Positions 1 through 13,400 of a DNA stretch of 64,000 nt are shown piece by piece. The position numbers and the translations under genes are program-made. Origin of the DNA: Pomacea canaliculata (Eukaryota > Mollusca > Gastropoda > Architaenioglossa > Ampullariidae); NCBI RefSeq assembly GCF_003073045.1, contig NC_037590.1, positions 34,666,327 to 34,730,326 of the forward strand. Direction: 5' to 3'. The notes under the pieces were generated by a model. It was not told the origin of the DNA. It searched no databases and saw only the letters and a program-made list of their open reading frames with translations. The first letter of the stretch is position 1. Each line of letters starts with the position of its first letter.

Positions 1-560
1 AGCGAGTGTGGCAAGCCTTGGTACCTGGAATGTTCGGTGCGAGAAAACGTATGTGTAACGAGAAGATGCTGGATATTTCTAGATAACTTTTGTACAGTGT
101 ATACACGCCCTGAGTGAGAGTGAGTGTTAGGAGAGTCACAGTCACATGATGTAGATTCGAGACAGTAGAGAGTTGGGGTAGCTATTGTGGGCGTGTGTCG
201 CCGACAACTTAGTTGTTGTGTCAGGCGTGAGTCGCCGTTAGTCAGCGTGTGTCGCTGTTGAAGTAGCAGGAGTAGTTACTAGTGTCAGCATCTGCCTCTG
301 ATTGTGTATCCAGAGTGTCACTGATTTGCCAGCGTGTATAACTCGTGCACATTGTTGTACAAACTGTAAATAAAGTTCTTCCTTCGAAATATCTTTGAAA
401 TATCTGATTCATGTTTTTAGAGAGGTTGGCCCCGTAGATTGAGGACCCGAAACAAGTCATCGCTTCGTCGCTCAATTCATTACGGACATTAAACACATCT
501 TCCACATTAAACACATTTTCACACACCCTATATTACGACATAACAGATAAAGACACTTAC

Positions 561-2106
561 CACAGGAAAAGCCATACTTCTTCAGTTCTTGCTCTACCTG
601 TGAGTAGTATGGCGAGAGGTCTACATTGCAGGAGGCTTGCAGACAGTACAGAAGACTCTGCGTAATGCTGAAATAAAATAAATTTCGAGTTATATTTTGT
701 CTGATTTTCTACAAGCTAGAGCACTTTGCTCAATTACGTTTCTTGAACGCTTTCAATGGTACAAAAAAAAATCATTATAGATGAAGAAAATAAATGAATA
801 ATTTTATAGCTAGTATGCACGTTTAATTCTTTTCTCAAGTACTGCTTATTTTTCAGAACGATGCAACGAATGCATAAAAAAAAGAAAATAAAGGAAAATA
901 ATAGAGCACACGTTTTCTTGTCGTGATGGGAAACCTTTAAAATACTCCATCGCACTCTCTAACCCACCCACCCTCACACACAGAGACAATTGTACAGCAT
1001 GATTATTATCAACAGATTTCTTTTATACACTGTATTCATTTCCCCATTTGGTTATAAATAGAAATGGTGAGCTGCCGAGTAATGAGGCCGTTTTAGTGTA
1101 AAGATAAAGCAGAAAATAAGTGAATATACGTAAACATATGCAGAAAAAATGCGAGTCAAAAGTTTATTGAGAACACACAGTTAAATGCTCTCTTTTTGTG
1201 CTTATATTCGTGTACTAAACCAGTTTGTAACATACGGGCAGGCTTGGGCGGCACTTTTCGCATTTGTCAAGGCAGCATAAAAACTGTCCATGCAAGAAGT
1301 TTTGCAGTCGCAGTTAACACGGTTTGTGAAGAAAGCTGCAACAACAGGTTTTAAAACTGATTTGCATTGATATTTAAAGTTATTGTCTACCCACGAAGAG
1401 TACAAAATAAAGAAAACTTTTTAGAATTGAAAATTAGAAAATTTGACTTCACACCCACAAACATACACAGACAAACACTCATGAACACTCTCAAACATAC
1501 ACTTGTACAAACTTGAACGTTACCACCGCGCGCGCGTGCGTGCGTGTGTTTGAGAGAGAGAGAGGGCGCATGAGTTTGTTTACGTTCTAAAAATTCTTTT
1601 GTGTTAAATAGTTCTAAATGTTGTGCAAAGTCTTCCTCCTCACCGAGGCAGATGTATGTACATTGGAAAGAGCGAAGAATTCTTTAGAAAGTGATATAGA
1701 CTATTTTTTTTTTATTATAAATAATTTAATGAACACTTTTTAGATATCATTCTATAGCAAGTAACAAAATGTCTAAGAAAATAAATTTCAAACTTTGCCC
1801 TATTAAAGTAGACAAATGTCTGAAATCTGTAAATAATTACAAATAAATAAATCATAATAAATATGTTAACAAAGAAATAAATCAATTAAAAAAAATACTG
1901 ATGTAAATTAGTGAGCGCATCAGTTCAATGTTTTCAGTAAGGCATTGGCAAGGTCTTTTCTTGTGTCAGTTTTGACCAAACGGGGTAACGTTTTGACTTG
2001 AATTAAGTTTTGCTGTTATGCTTGATTCTTCTACAGAAATATATCGCTTGAAACAAATAATGAAACACTTACCAGCGAAAAGGCAAAGTGTCAACAAGTA
2101 CTTCAT
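561..2106 (-). CDS. Six-cysteine secreted-protein family member, 3' end beyond window (partial)
   Basis: Minus-strand gene rebuilt from splice sites: exon 1 2106-2073 (34 nt, donor GTAAG), exon A 1335-1236 (100 nt, acceptor TTGCAG, donor GTATG), exon B 667-561 (107 nt, acceptor TTTCAG, donor GTAAG). Phases are 1, 2, 1 and the joined frame stays open for 80 codons. The protein starts MKYLLTLCLFAAFFTN, a clear signal peptide. Family cysteines are at 22, 26, 44, 53, 58 and 80 (x3, x17, x8, x4, x21), with an extra Cys20 giving NCDCKTSC. The closest pattern is the 20-21 kb gene, which has identical cysteine positions. The last exon with linker and hydrophobic tail is not visible in 1-560 and probably lies left of the window. 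Function is unknown; a secreted, possibly GPI-anchored product is inferred. Confidence 0.85.
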
Positions 2107-2227
2107 GATTAACAAACCACTTGGAAAGAGTTTGGAGCGTTGTAGCAAAAGCGATTTTTAGTTGAAACCTAGGGAATGCCTAAAACTGTTCTGAGAATGA
2201 CACCTCGACCTATCTGACTTTTTTCAT

Positions 2228-2237
2228 CTATATATAG
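2228..2237 (-). promoter_or_regulatory. Likely TATA box of the 561-2106 gene
   Basis: CTATATATAG lies about 120 bp upstream of the minus-strand ATG at 2106. Similar TATA-like motifs sit at comparable distances upstream of several family members. Position and motif only. Confidence 0.45.
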
Positions 2238-2299
2238 AGCACTTACACGAAGACAGCTTGGAAGGTGAAAACGATTGGTTCTCATACTTTTGCAGTTGT

Positions 2300-5200
2300 G
2301 TCCCAACCAGCCAGTCAGTCTTCCAAAACTAAAGAGATACACGAGTTTTCCAGGAGCGGCTGCATATCACGTGATATTCAAATAAATGACACACCTGTGC
2401 TCTGCACCTGAAAAGCGGAGTTAAGCATGTAGGTAGGCGGCAAAGGAGGTACATAACAAAAAAATTAACTAAGCAAAACTACCAAAAAAAAAAAGGAGTT
2501 GCATACTGAATATAGTATGTTAAGTGAGTTTAGCCGTTGATAGTCGATGGAAATGCAGTGAAAAGAGTGGGTTTGATCGCATTGTTGAGTAGGAGACAGC
2601 AGCTTCCATAGCTAAGTGGAGGAGCCTACTATGCACTGAATGAATTTAATCTTTTAGATTGCTGTATATATACATAGTATATTTGAACAATTGTGCATTT
2701 ATTTAGCTACTTATCCTAAGGGATCTGAACTACTGTTACGAAGGCAAAACTATTGCCCTATATTTTTTCATTTTTCCCAGGTTTCAAAAACTGTCTAGGT
2801 CAACTTGAACTGAAAAGCAAAGAGTTCTGTCGTACTTGAAAATTAGCTTCTTTTCCCTTCCTCCAAAGCGCACTGTTGAACCAGTTCCCAAGAAAAGAGC
2901 GACTGGTAGAGCCCCATACACCTGTGCATCAACAATTCCAGGTATGAAAGTGGAGGCGTAGCTCCCAAATATGGGGAGGTAGATTATAGTAGACTGTTTG
3001 AAGAACCATACAATCTTTTAACCCCCCTCCCAATTCTACCCCCCTGCAGCCTTCAGGGTGCTTTCGGTAATGATGGGCGGGAAGCAACGTGCAGAACGAG
3101 CAAAAGGTGTAGAGTTTTATATGGACTTTAATGTATCTAGGAACTGCTGGTAACGCCCCCTTTATTATTCCACACAAAACTGATGTGGACAAAAGGGGTT
3201 GCAAGGGGAACCTTTTTTTTTATCCTGAACTCACACTTGTCTTCACTTGTGTTACATGTATTTTGCCCCTTGTAACGAAACATTCGCATTCTCATACTAA
3301 GACCGTTTAGTAGAGGGTGTCCAAGCTAATTCTCGTCAAGGGATGAATAAATGAGTGCGTGTATTGAAATATTTGAGATTGTAATAAAGTTTTATTTTAT
3401 TTCTTTTAATAAGTTCATTACATACACAAATATTAGAGATGAACCCGCAATTTCCTATATTCGTGAAGCACTGTTACCCAAGCAGGTTGCAGCTAAGATC
3501 CATGTGTTCCGGGTAGACCTGCCCAAGTTCTTTAGCAGCTGGTAATTTATCAGAGATGGTTCCTTGCGATAATTTTTCCGAACATGTCAAAAATTAGTCA
3601 GTCGACATTTTGACATAATAAAGTTGTCTTTTCTTCACTATCTAAGATAAATTTACCATAGCAAAGTGTTAGGCTTAGGATTCAATGGATAAATTGCCGA
3701 TGGGCTCTGATAAATTAAACTGGATACTCGTTTGTCGATAGTAATCACTGTAGTTTTTTTGTTGGAAATTGGAGATTTACAACAACCACCTATTTCCATA
3801 TAGTTGCAAATAACCACCTCTCGTCTTTGCACCACCCAAGTTTGGGGTTTCTCAGTTTAGGGAGGATCAAATACAACTGAATAAGAGCTTACCTCCGGCG
3901 TCCACAAGCTATGTCCTAGACACACAGAACTATGTACAGCTTACTGCTCTAGCCATTATGCTATGGAACCCTTTATATTTTACTACATCGTTGTCTGCGC
4001 TGTACTAGTGAAAATTGTGATTAATACCATTGCAGGTTAAAGACATTGTTTTCAGTTCTGTAAGGCATTATATAAGCTAGTAGCTGATATAAATGAATGT
4101 GCACGTGCGCCGGAAAAAGTTGGAGGAAAACCTCTGCAGTAACATGACACATTCAGGGTAATAATCACGATGAATACTTTAATTACTGTCTGGTAAATTA
4201 TCTACACTGCCAATATTCCACAAAACGATTTGTGTTACTACTTATTTAATTTAATGTCACACTTCTCCGAAAACTCTCTAACCCATTGATCTGAAAAAGG
4301 TCAGCAATGGAGCAACGTGTTAGTCCCTAACACAGTTTATTAAAGGTCTAGTGGTATACAGGCTTTTTCTGAGAATAGCAAATGTAGCGCACAAATCTTA
4401 ACATGACACTGGTTAGCCATCAAACTGACGACATGGGTAACCTCTTTAAACCTAGAATGGCGATCGCATATCCTTAACCTGTTATTTTTTTTGGCAGCAA
4501 TTGTCTACAAAGGTTATCGTCCTACCCCGAAGACATAATCATTCAACCCAGATTAGTCCACTTCTCCGACCGATTTGTATTTACTGCCACCAATTATTTC
4601 TCTACCACTGACTAGTCAGGACACTACGAAGCCTTGCTCGATGGCCCCGTCATCCAGAAATCTTTACCAGGCCTAGCTTAGACCTCAGGATCTTAATATG
4701 TAGAAATGTGTTCATCGTCAATGAATTGAAGCACAACACAAGAAAATGTGTATTTGTGGCGACACACTTTTATGGACCACCAGACATCAAACTCCCATCA
4801 TGCTACCCCGGAGCTCACCCAGCGGCAAGCCACTAGAAAGGCGGCAAAATCAGATAAAAGCTGTCTGTGTGAAGCCGGGTATGAAAACAGGGTGAGTCAT
4901 CTAATGGGTAGAGAGGGTTGGCTCCTGATGTCAGCTGCAGCAGGTGTGTAAAGCTTCGATTTTTGTTGGGGCTCTGGTTGGCCAGAAAGGGTTAATATTG
5001 AGTGCATCTGTACACCCGACTGAATAGCAGATGAATGGAATAGTTTCTGGAAACCGACTTTCGTTTTCGTTTTCCTCACTGCTGAGGTTAAATGGCGTTA
5101 GTGTACACTGATGATCCTAGATTAGGGATAAAACAGATGAAATGCATCTGAACTATGTTTTTTACAAGAAAAATAGTTTTGATAGGTATAGCTGGTAGTC

Positions 5201-5340
5201 ACTGCTTGTGAGAACAATCAACAACTATTGACAGTTACGGACATGTGACTTTTAAATTGAGGAACAATGAGCTTTCCTGGAAAACTGACATCGATTAAAA
5301 TCTCTTTCTGCTTTTGGGAAAACCTCGTACAATACAAATT
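2300..5340. other. Intergenic, no gene recognised
   Basis: Open frames here are short, lack splice-site support and resemble no family I know. No member of the six-cysteine family was found on either strand. Confidence 0.5.
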
Positions 5341-5344
5341 GACG

Positions 5345-5935
5345 GTTATTCCAATACAAACTAATGTCTACTGGTAGATATCTGTATTTGAAAACGATTT
5401 ACATTAAACCAAATGTATTTAAAACTGTTCATCACTTCGATCATGAAGATCTGTGCTTTGCCGTTGCCATTGACCATAACTTTGCTCTTTTCAGTGCTGG
5501 TCTCCATACCATATGCCTTTAAACTGTCTGTCAGTCTGTTGGTGAGGTCTTGCAGTTCTTTGTTAGTACCTGCTAACAAATCTGTGTCGTCTGCAGAATG
5601 TAGGTTGCAGATCGGCCTTGCGCCAATGGGAATGGAAGTATGATGGTCGTAGAGAGCTTCGAGCAGAATGTTCTACAAGAAGATATTAAACAGCACCGTA
5701 GATAGGGGACATCCTTGACGCAACCCTACTGTAGTTCGAATGTAAGCTCCTATTTACTTATTCAAAAGTACTTGTTGAGATATTATTAAGCGTTCTGTGA
5801 GTTGAATAAGACCTTCGATTTAGCATGACTTTGCTTGGGTGGCTGATCAGGTTTGTGGTTCTGTAGTTCTGGCACTGTTTGCTTTTTCCGTTTTTAGGGA
5901 ATGGTATGACTATTTTCTTGAAGTTTTAATCTTTT
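5345..5935 (-). pseudogene. LINE reverse-transcriptase fragment
   Basis: Reading the minus strand from about 5935 down, several frames encode typical non-LTR reverse-transcriptase stretches: a QCQNYRTTNLISHPSK-like segment, then VGLRQGCPLSTVLFN (fingers/palm), then SADDTDLLAGTNKELQDL, which corresponds to the catalytic F/YADD box. The aromatic residue before ADD is Ser here. The last part (5579-5361) continues as an open frame of 72 codons ending in unrelated sequence. Stops and frameshifts between blocks show a decayed fragment. Assignment to non-LTR retrotransposons rests on these motifs; the clade is not determined. Confidence 0.8.
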
Positions 5936-7379
5936 GTAGAGTAAAATATATCTTGTGTTGTGCTACCTGTCGTACTTATTTCAGTTCCACAATTAAAACT
6001 GGCTAAGGTAAGGTGTCATTCTCTGCACCACGAGTGAGCAGGTGAGTGTTGCGTGCGACCAGTTACCGCCGCGGCGCAGTCAGGACGTGGACTAGGTGCA
6101 GTTGTCAGATGTGTTGTTGGACCCCACCACTGGCCCCAAAAGAGGGCGTTAGCAGGTTGATGGTGGAGAAGTGAAGGGTCGCCTCCCTTCCTCGGGAATG
6201 ACACTCCCCAACCCAACTCTGCATTTTCCTTTTGGTTGCTTCTTTCATTCGCAACTTATTTTGTTGGGCTAGGGTAGACTCACTCTTTTCAAAGCCTAAA
6301 ATCAGTTTAAAGGTCAAGAAAGGTGCTGATTATCAGTTGATCTGTCAAAGCTGGTTAATAATAGGAAGGAGTGGGTCAGGCCAGTAGAAGCTCAAAATAA
6401 GCATTCAGGTTGCACCTGATTTGACGTTAAGCCACAGCCTTGCGTACTGTATTTTTTAACTTGTACCTTGCCTGTTAATATATCAACCACTTTATTAACA
6501 TATTCATGCCTTTTCAATCCGTATCAAATTTATAAGCACTGTATACCTTAACATCTATTAAAGGAGAAGTAAATGCGTTGTTTTACAACTTTAGTCAACT
6601 AATGGTATTTTAAGGCTTTTCAATCCTGTGTATCAGACTCTGTATGATGATATAGTATAAGATGGCGTTTAATGTTGTAGACTCTGTCTCTATTTTTTTT
6701 TTACCTATAGCCAATTATCATATGCTTCCACATTTCCAGCGGCTGCAAGCTTGTGAATTTTTCAACCTGATCTAAATTTAAATACTTACTGTCCTCGAGT
6801 GATAATTTTCAGGTTTGGAGGAAAGGGATGCAAGAAGAATTAATATCATTAACTTTACTTTGTATTTAGAGACTTTGCTTTTTTCCATGCCTATTTTAAG
6901 CGAGAGCAGATCCAATTCCTCTCCCTCGCTGCTTTACCTTTCCCAAACCTGAATGAGTCAGTACCCATTCTCGCCAGCTGGTCGACGGGGGGGGCTTTTA
7001 TGCGCTCCCACGGATACCAAACCGGATTGCAATGTCATGCAAACAGCAATCTAATCACTCAGCTATATCCGCTTCCACAATGTGACAAGTTATCACCCAA
7101 TGTCATAGTTCATGACCTTGCATCCGTCGATGGACCCTATAGAGTGAGGAGCTGAGCAAACCCTGAACAGCAGCTGCTGCCCGCAGGAGGTTAACACTCG
7201 ATACGGAAAAAACATGAAGGAAACCTGGATCGAGGACAGATGTGATATCGATGCAGCTTATACATGGGCGACAGACTTAAGACTGCTGTCTCCTGAAGAC
7301 TTTTGCAAACGAGGTTCAGGAGGTGTTCATCGAAGACTGCGCTGTCGCCTGCTCTTGGATAACAAGTGTCCTTGACCGG

Positions 7380-7640
7380 TGAAACGCAGTACTGCAATGA
7401 CCTTTACAATTTCCCGACATACAAGAACATCCTCGAAAAGAGCCAAAGCAACAAAACCCGACAAACTGCGAGTCCTACGGAAAGAGGTCGAATAAGCCAT
7501 TCGGAACATGAGTAGAGGAAAGTCTTCGGGGATGGACAACGTGTCAGGGAAGAAGTTCGAAGGTGTCAGGAAAGAGATAGTGAAGTCTCTTACCATGCTG
7601 TGTCGGAAGATGTACGCACTCAATGTGATATTTATAAATT
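7380..7640 (+). pseudogene. LINE fragment, region just upstream of the RT core
   Basis: Plus-strand frames encode YCNDLYNFPTYKN, then a KLRVLRKEVE segment followed by an in-frame stop, then AIRNMSRGKSSGMDNVSGKK. This is the conserved linker before reverse-transcriptase motifs in many LINEs, where a GKSxGxDN box precedes the RT. Frame changes and a stop mark it as dead. It is on the opposite strand to the 5.3-5.9 kb fragment, so the two are separate insertions or a rearranged one. Confidence 0.7.
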
Positions 7641-10391
7641 GGAAAAACTTGATTTTGCTTTTCAACACAGACAATCACCATACAAGACACACACAGAACA
7701 TACAAACAGTCAATTCAGCGATAAAAACTTTAAAAGAAGAAGAAAGAGAAGAATAAATAACCACACAAAACGAAATACATGGAAACGGGAATTTTGACCC
7801 AACCAGATTTAATAGATTTAAGCTAAAGAGCATTATTTCTGTGTCATTCGTACACAGAATGTCTCAGATAATTTAAAATCTTCAGCTTGTCCCTATTGTG
7901 ATATACGGTTGCTAAATAAGAATGATTCAAATTCATTTTAAAAATGCTGCTTTAAAGGTATTGGCTTTATGTTTTAATTTCAGTCATGCATGTACTACAG
8001 TCCGTCTCACCAGCCTGAACAACCTCTCATCAAATCTCTGCTTGCGACAGGGCAGGTCTGCAAATGTTACAGTGTGTATAGGTGGTCTGTTTAGGCATCC
8101 ACACTTGGGTTGGTCTCGCAATGACTTTTCTTCTTCAAGACAAATATTCAACCATATTCCCAGTACGAGGTGGTAGACGACGCTTGCTGTCTCTGTCAGT
8201 TGCAGGAATTGGGGTCCCGATTTCTGCAATCGCCACCTTTTGTCGTTTCGTGTCGTTGCCGTGCCATTCATTGTCTTTCGTGTCATGTCGTTGTCGTTTC
8301 GCTTTCATTGTCATGTCGTTGTCTGTCATCGTCCACTTCGTGGTAGTCTACTGAGTTCATCGATCACGACTTTTCCAGGTATACCGTGAATGAATGAATT
8401 ACATAGTGTAATAATGCCTGCACATAAAAACTGTAACTTTTCCACTAACAAACCCCAAGTAAAGCTCTGTATCAATACACATTATGTTCATAATACGCAG
8501 TCTTGAATCAACTATTTATGTAAGGAAATAAACCTTATAAAGATCACACTGCTAATTATATAACCCTACTTTAAAAATGTTCTATGGCAAGGTGAAATAA
8601 TCTATGAACAGTTATACATCAACTTGAAAATTAAAAAACAACATAAACCAAACAATGTATACAAGAAGTTCCAATTATGGAATTATTCGCTGAACAAATT
8701 AAATAGATAATAAAGTGCACGCTTTTGCCTAAGAGAAAAAAATTCAGCTCTGTTTTATATTTGATTCCTCTATATATCTTCGATAGTACGGTGTTATTCT
8801 TTTACCTATTTGTATTGTTTCCTGTCCCTCGTATGCCTTCCCTGTTTCGTTCTTGTTCGCTAGAGCTGCTCCTAGAAGTTGTGGTATTCGCTTTACAAAT
8901 TTCATTTATCCATTATTATTAACACAGAAATGCTAAAAAAACAAATAACCTGAAGATAAATACTTATAAAATGTTTTTGTCACATTTGATAAACACCAAT
9001 ATGTACAGCTACAGCAAGTTCGTTGTGCCATACAGGAAAGACTTGATGTTGAAGTCCTAGTAAACATGAGCGGCATAAGTACCAGGATGCTCATACCAAC
9101 ACTGGTTATGCTTACATACAAATTCACTCGTGAGTCATCAAATGTAGAGAAGAATAAGAAAAAACATTGAAGATATAATGCAGTACATTCAGTAATGGCA
9201 AGTTTTTTCTTCTGAAGATAAGAATAGTTATTTTAAACTATTTTCGGATTTGTTATTGACATTATGTTCAAATGTCAATGTTAAGTGTGCATAAATTTAG
9301 CTACATTCTAGAAAAGCCATTTGTTAAATAGCATACATGGAACTAAATAGAACAACCCATCAACAAAGTGTGATAGACTATTACATATGAAATATGCTAG
9401 CACGAGAAGCGATGTGAGGCAATATGTTACAGAAATAATTAACAGCCCCCCCCTGTCACTTTTTCTCACACAGACTAGAGATCACATGCTGAGATTCTGT
9501 AAACATCAGCAGCACGACCACACACAGTGAGGGACTGAGGACACGACCTTGAGCGGCAGTTTATCTTGTAGAAAAAAAACAATACAGCAGCAACATACAG
9601 TAACAAAATAAAAATGTACAAAATGAAACAGTAACAAAAATAAAAATGTAACAAATTGTAACAGTAACAAATTAATAATTACATTATTACAGAAAATTTA
9701 TCTACTTGCTTAAAGAATATTTGTATATTTAATGATATTATTCAATATATTATCTTTTGTAGATTTTTAACGAAAAAATTTTTTAGGATACAGGATTACA
9801 CTTAAGCACTTTTGTCCCAACACCAGTAGACATGAATAGTGGTAAGCTTAATTCTGTACAGGGTCAGTTGACATAACAATTGCTGTAATGATGTATATAG
9901 GTATAGTGACATTATATTGTCAATTGTCTACAAACCCTATTCTAGTAGAAGCGCGTCGTTGCCGGTTCACACGTGGTTGACTTCGTTCAGCTGGGAGGCT
10001 AAAGATTTGCATGTACTACCTGGTCTTATTCAATTAACAGTTTGCTGTGGATCGATGACCCCCCCCCGTTGGGGGGAAATAATGAGTTACTTGCTGTTAA
10101 AATGCGCTGATTCAGAGCTTGCATTTGCCTTCACTTTCCATGCTCTGGTGACTGTTTAGGCTAATAGATGTCAGGGCCCGCTAACAGTCACTTAGCACGG
10201 AATCCAAATATCCTCGGCCTTTTGCCGTTTAACCCTGTTCTTCATACCTATGTAGGGAATATTGTCTAGCCACTTGCAGGTGATGTTTAGCAGGACCAGA
10301 AAAAAACAAAAAACGTTTTATCCATTACCTGGGAAATTTTTTTAAATTTTTCTGGGGGGTTCCCTTTTGTTTTTAAGCTTGCATCCCCCGG
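7641..10391. other. Intergenic, no gene recognised
   Basis: AT-rich sequence with a gtcgtt-rich low-complexity patch at about 8235-8335. No splice-supported exons were seen. The last 120 bases before the gap are unusually rich in homopolymers and may be poor-quality contig end. Confidence 0.45.
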
Positions 10392-10491
10392 NNNNNNNNN
10401 NNNNNNNNNNNNNNNNNNNNNNNNNNNNNNNNNNNNNNNNNNNNNNNNNNNNNNNNNNNNNNNNNNNNNNNNNNNNNNNNNNNNNNNNNNN
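10392..10491. other. Assembly gap (100 N)
   Basis: Exactly 100 consecutive N, the usual placeholder for a gap of unknown size. Adjacency across it should not be trusted. Confidence 0.99.
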
Positions 10492-13400
10492 ACGGATAGA
10501 GTTCCAAATTGTTTATTTAATAGAATGTTCGTGAACGAAACTTCAGTCATACAAAGAGCACTCTCTCAGAAGGGCAAACGTGGCTTGTGTACTTTTGTGA
10601 TATATCTATTTGATCTAAATTGACTCTTCTCTGATAGAGTTTTTATGAAATAATGAGGGTAATATATACTCTTATGGTTAGTGGTTGAGATAACTACAAT
10701 TGGCAAGCGCTAGCATTAGCTTCATGATTGGTTTTCTCGTTTTTAAAACTTAGTTTTACATAAGATTCTCTCAGAATAGCTGTTAATTGCCAATATTTTT
10801 TTTTAATTAGGGCGTTTAATAGTGATATCGTCCGACTGGTGATGACCCGTGTCTCAGGCATGAACACCATTGTTCACAGTATTTATCACTTTTTTAATGC
10901 TACCGTGACTTACTGCTAGTTTGAGTTCTGTATTGACTGTCTTTCAGTCATACCTACGATTGGGAGACTTTTCTGAAACAATCATGGTTCCTCGTGTTTG
11001 CTCATTTGCACATCATCATTTGTTAAAGTTATTTAGTGTTCTAGTTTTATCTTCGAGAATTATCTCTTGAATTTAGTGGGTTCGCGTTCTATGTTTATGT
11101 CTGTCATTAAATCTGTCCGGGTCGACATCATGCGTGTTAAACCTAGCAATAGGGATTAGACGTGCAAGACTGGTTTTTTGTTCATAGGTAAACCAAGGTT
11201 TCTGTGTCTCCTTGTTCTCGTACCTTTGCTCCTCATTTAGTGTATTAGTTTTAGCCAGGCTTAGCTATCCTTGCGCCTAGATGAAACATCTAAACCAGTA
11301 ACGTCAATAGATATACTAGAGTGTGGCAGATGACTGTTTTAGCGTAGGTCTGTTCAGACCCCCTCTGCGTGACTCTTGTTGTTCTTGGGATACGGATTCA
11401 TTCTGGGTCACGCATCATTAAGAAGCTCCCATATAACAAGCGGTAATCGAATCGATGCAACACGGCCAGCTCATTGGAAGAAGGTGGAGCGTGTCTCTGG
11501 GTCTGCTCTCGACCATTATATGAGAAAGAGACTAAATATCAAGAATATATATTAAGCAAATTGAGTGACCTTTTCTTATATATAATAGCGCTCTAACTAT
11601 TGAATGTATTGTGAAACGGACAATATATGATTATAAGCAAATAAGTTAGGTCTTGAATGTAGTTAGTGAGAGGTTAGACACTGCAGTGACGATTGAACAG
11701 TAGTATATGCGTATTGAGGAATTAGTTATCTAACCAGATATTTGTGTACGCGAACAGTGCGCTTGGATTGACTATTGCAGACTAACTTGAACATTCATAT
11801 ATTATCTGATATGTGTAACAGTTGTTCTTAGGTTTAGATTTGCTTTAGCACTTGGCTATCCATTGATGCTTTAGCTGCCGTGTCTTGTACATGAATTCTG
11901 CAATGCTTAAAGCAGATATGGCATTTTACAGTTTTATGAAGACCCCAGTAGTTGTGGGCACGTTCTAGTTTTATAAATCATATGAGATATTGTGTCTAAC
12001 TCAAAATAATTCGGAACTTCAAATTTAGGTCTCCTTTAAAATGTGAATTTTGTTCTGTCTTCGGGGATACCTACCGTATTTTGTACTTTTCGTGATAGCA
12101 ATGATATGTGCATAAGTTGATACGCCAGCATTATGATATGAATTATCCTTTAAGTCACAGGTATTTCGTCTATCACGCAAGGCAGTGTTATGGATTTTAT
12201 ACAGATGTTCTTCATTAGTTTTTATGGTCACCAACAACAAGGTCATCAGAGATGGTGAACGTGAGAATCTCACATCGATCCCTAAATGCATGTATCTACC
12301 TACTTAGCATTTAAGTAGACCTCGCATCGGCATACTTAGACAGACTCGGAAGTAATAACAACTCGCTAATAATTGCAGGGAGTCGTGGTTTTATACGATA
12401 TTCTTCATCATTTGTGACTTTGACGTTAACTTGTTATTTTAAGAGAGAGAATTATACGGCGTTCTAAATGGTTCATCGAAGTAAACTTTTCGCTTGCATC
12501 ATGACGACATATGTTGTGTAATTTAACTCAACTTGGTGCTATCAACATTAGAGCCTAATTTAAAAACTTTACTGCTCTGTTTGTCTGTGATTTAGAATTT
12601 TGTATCTCTCCTTAGTAGGAGGGATAGCTGCTGACAGATAGTGATAGCATAGTGGATGCAACAAAAGAGCTCTAGTATGACGCTAGTAGTGATAGTGTTT
12701 CTTTCTGGAAAAATGTGTTCTCACAGTAATATCTATTTGCTGCATAGGCATGAAGCGAATAGTTATTACTCCGTATATTTGTAGGCAATGATTACTAGTA
12801 CATATAGTATTACTGCTGCAATGGTCATGCCGAAGGCGTACATGCTAAAATTGATTCAGAAAGAAATCATATGACGACTGTGTACGCAGTCTATCATCAG
12901 CGTCTGTTTTATTTGTAGGTTATTGCTTTAGGCAGCTTAGCAAGGAATGAGCGGTCAACAAACAAGTATTCGAATAGATTATAAACCGCCCTCGCAATAA
13001 CCGTAATTTGTCTTCCTCTTAAATTAAACGTACATATAGCTGATTATTCCTGAGTGGTGACGGTACTCTCAAGATAACTTTATAGTGAGCTGTCATACAT
13101 ATTAATATATATATGTGTAATTTTATGTAGCCTTACATGTTCAGAGGTCCGGTTCTTCACGATAGCGCGTAAGAATACGAGCTAGACTAAGGAACAGTGA
13201 CTAGGTCAATAGCACAAGAAGAGATTTTCTCTTCTCGCAAGGATAAGAGGTTTTTTATGTAGCTCTCTCAGTTCGTGAACAGCGAGTTAGTTTGTGATTT
13301 CAATGATGTGTCACACATGTGTCAGATACTATTAAACTTGTAAGGAAACGTGGACACTGCTTGTAGTGTAGACTCTCGCTTCGCATAAGAGCTATTCTGG

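Noticed and set aside
7984-8354. Overlapping 80-100 codon frames in both directions
   Set aside because: Produced by the gtcgtt/aacgac low-complexity patch; no splice or motif support.
10700-10730. Minus-strand MKLMLALA start resembling a signal exon
   Set aside because: No donor in the required phase and no following exon A.
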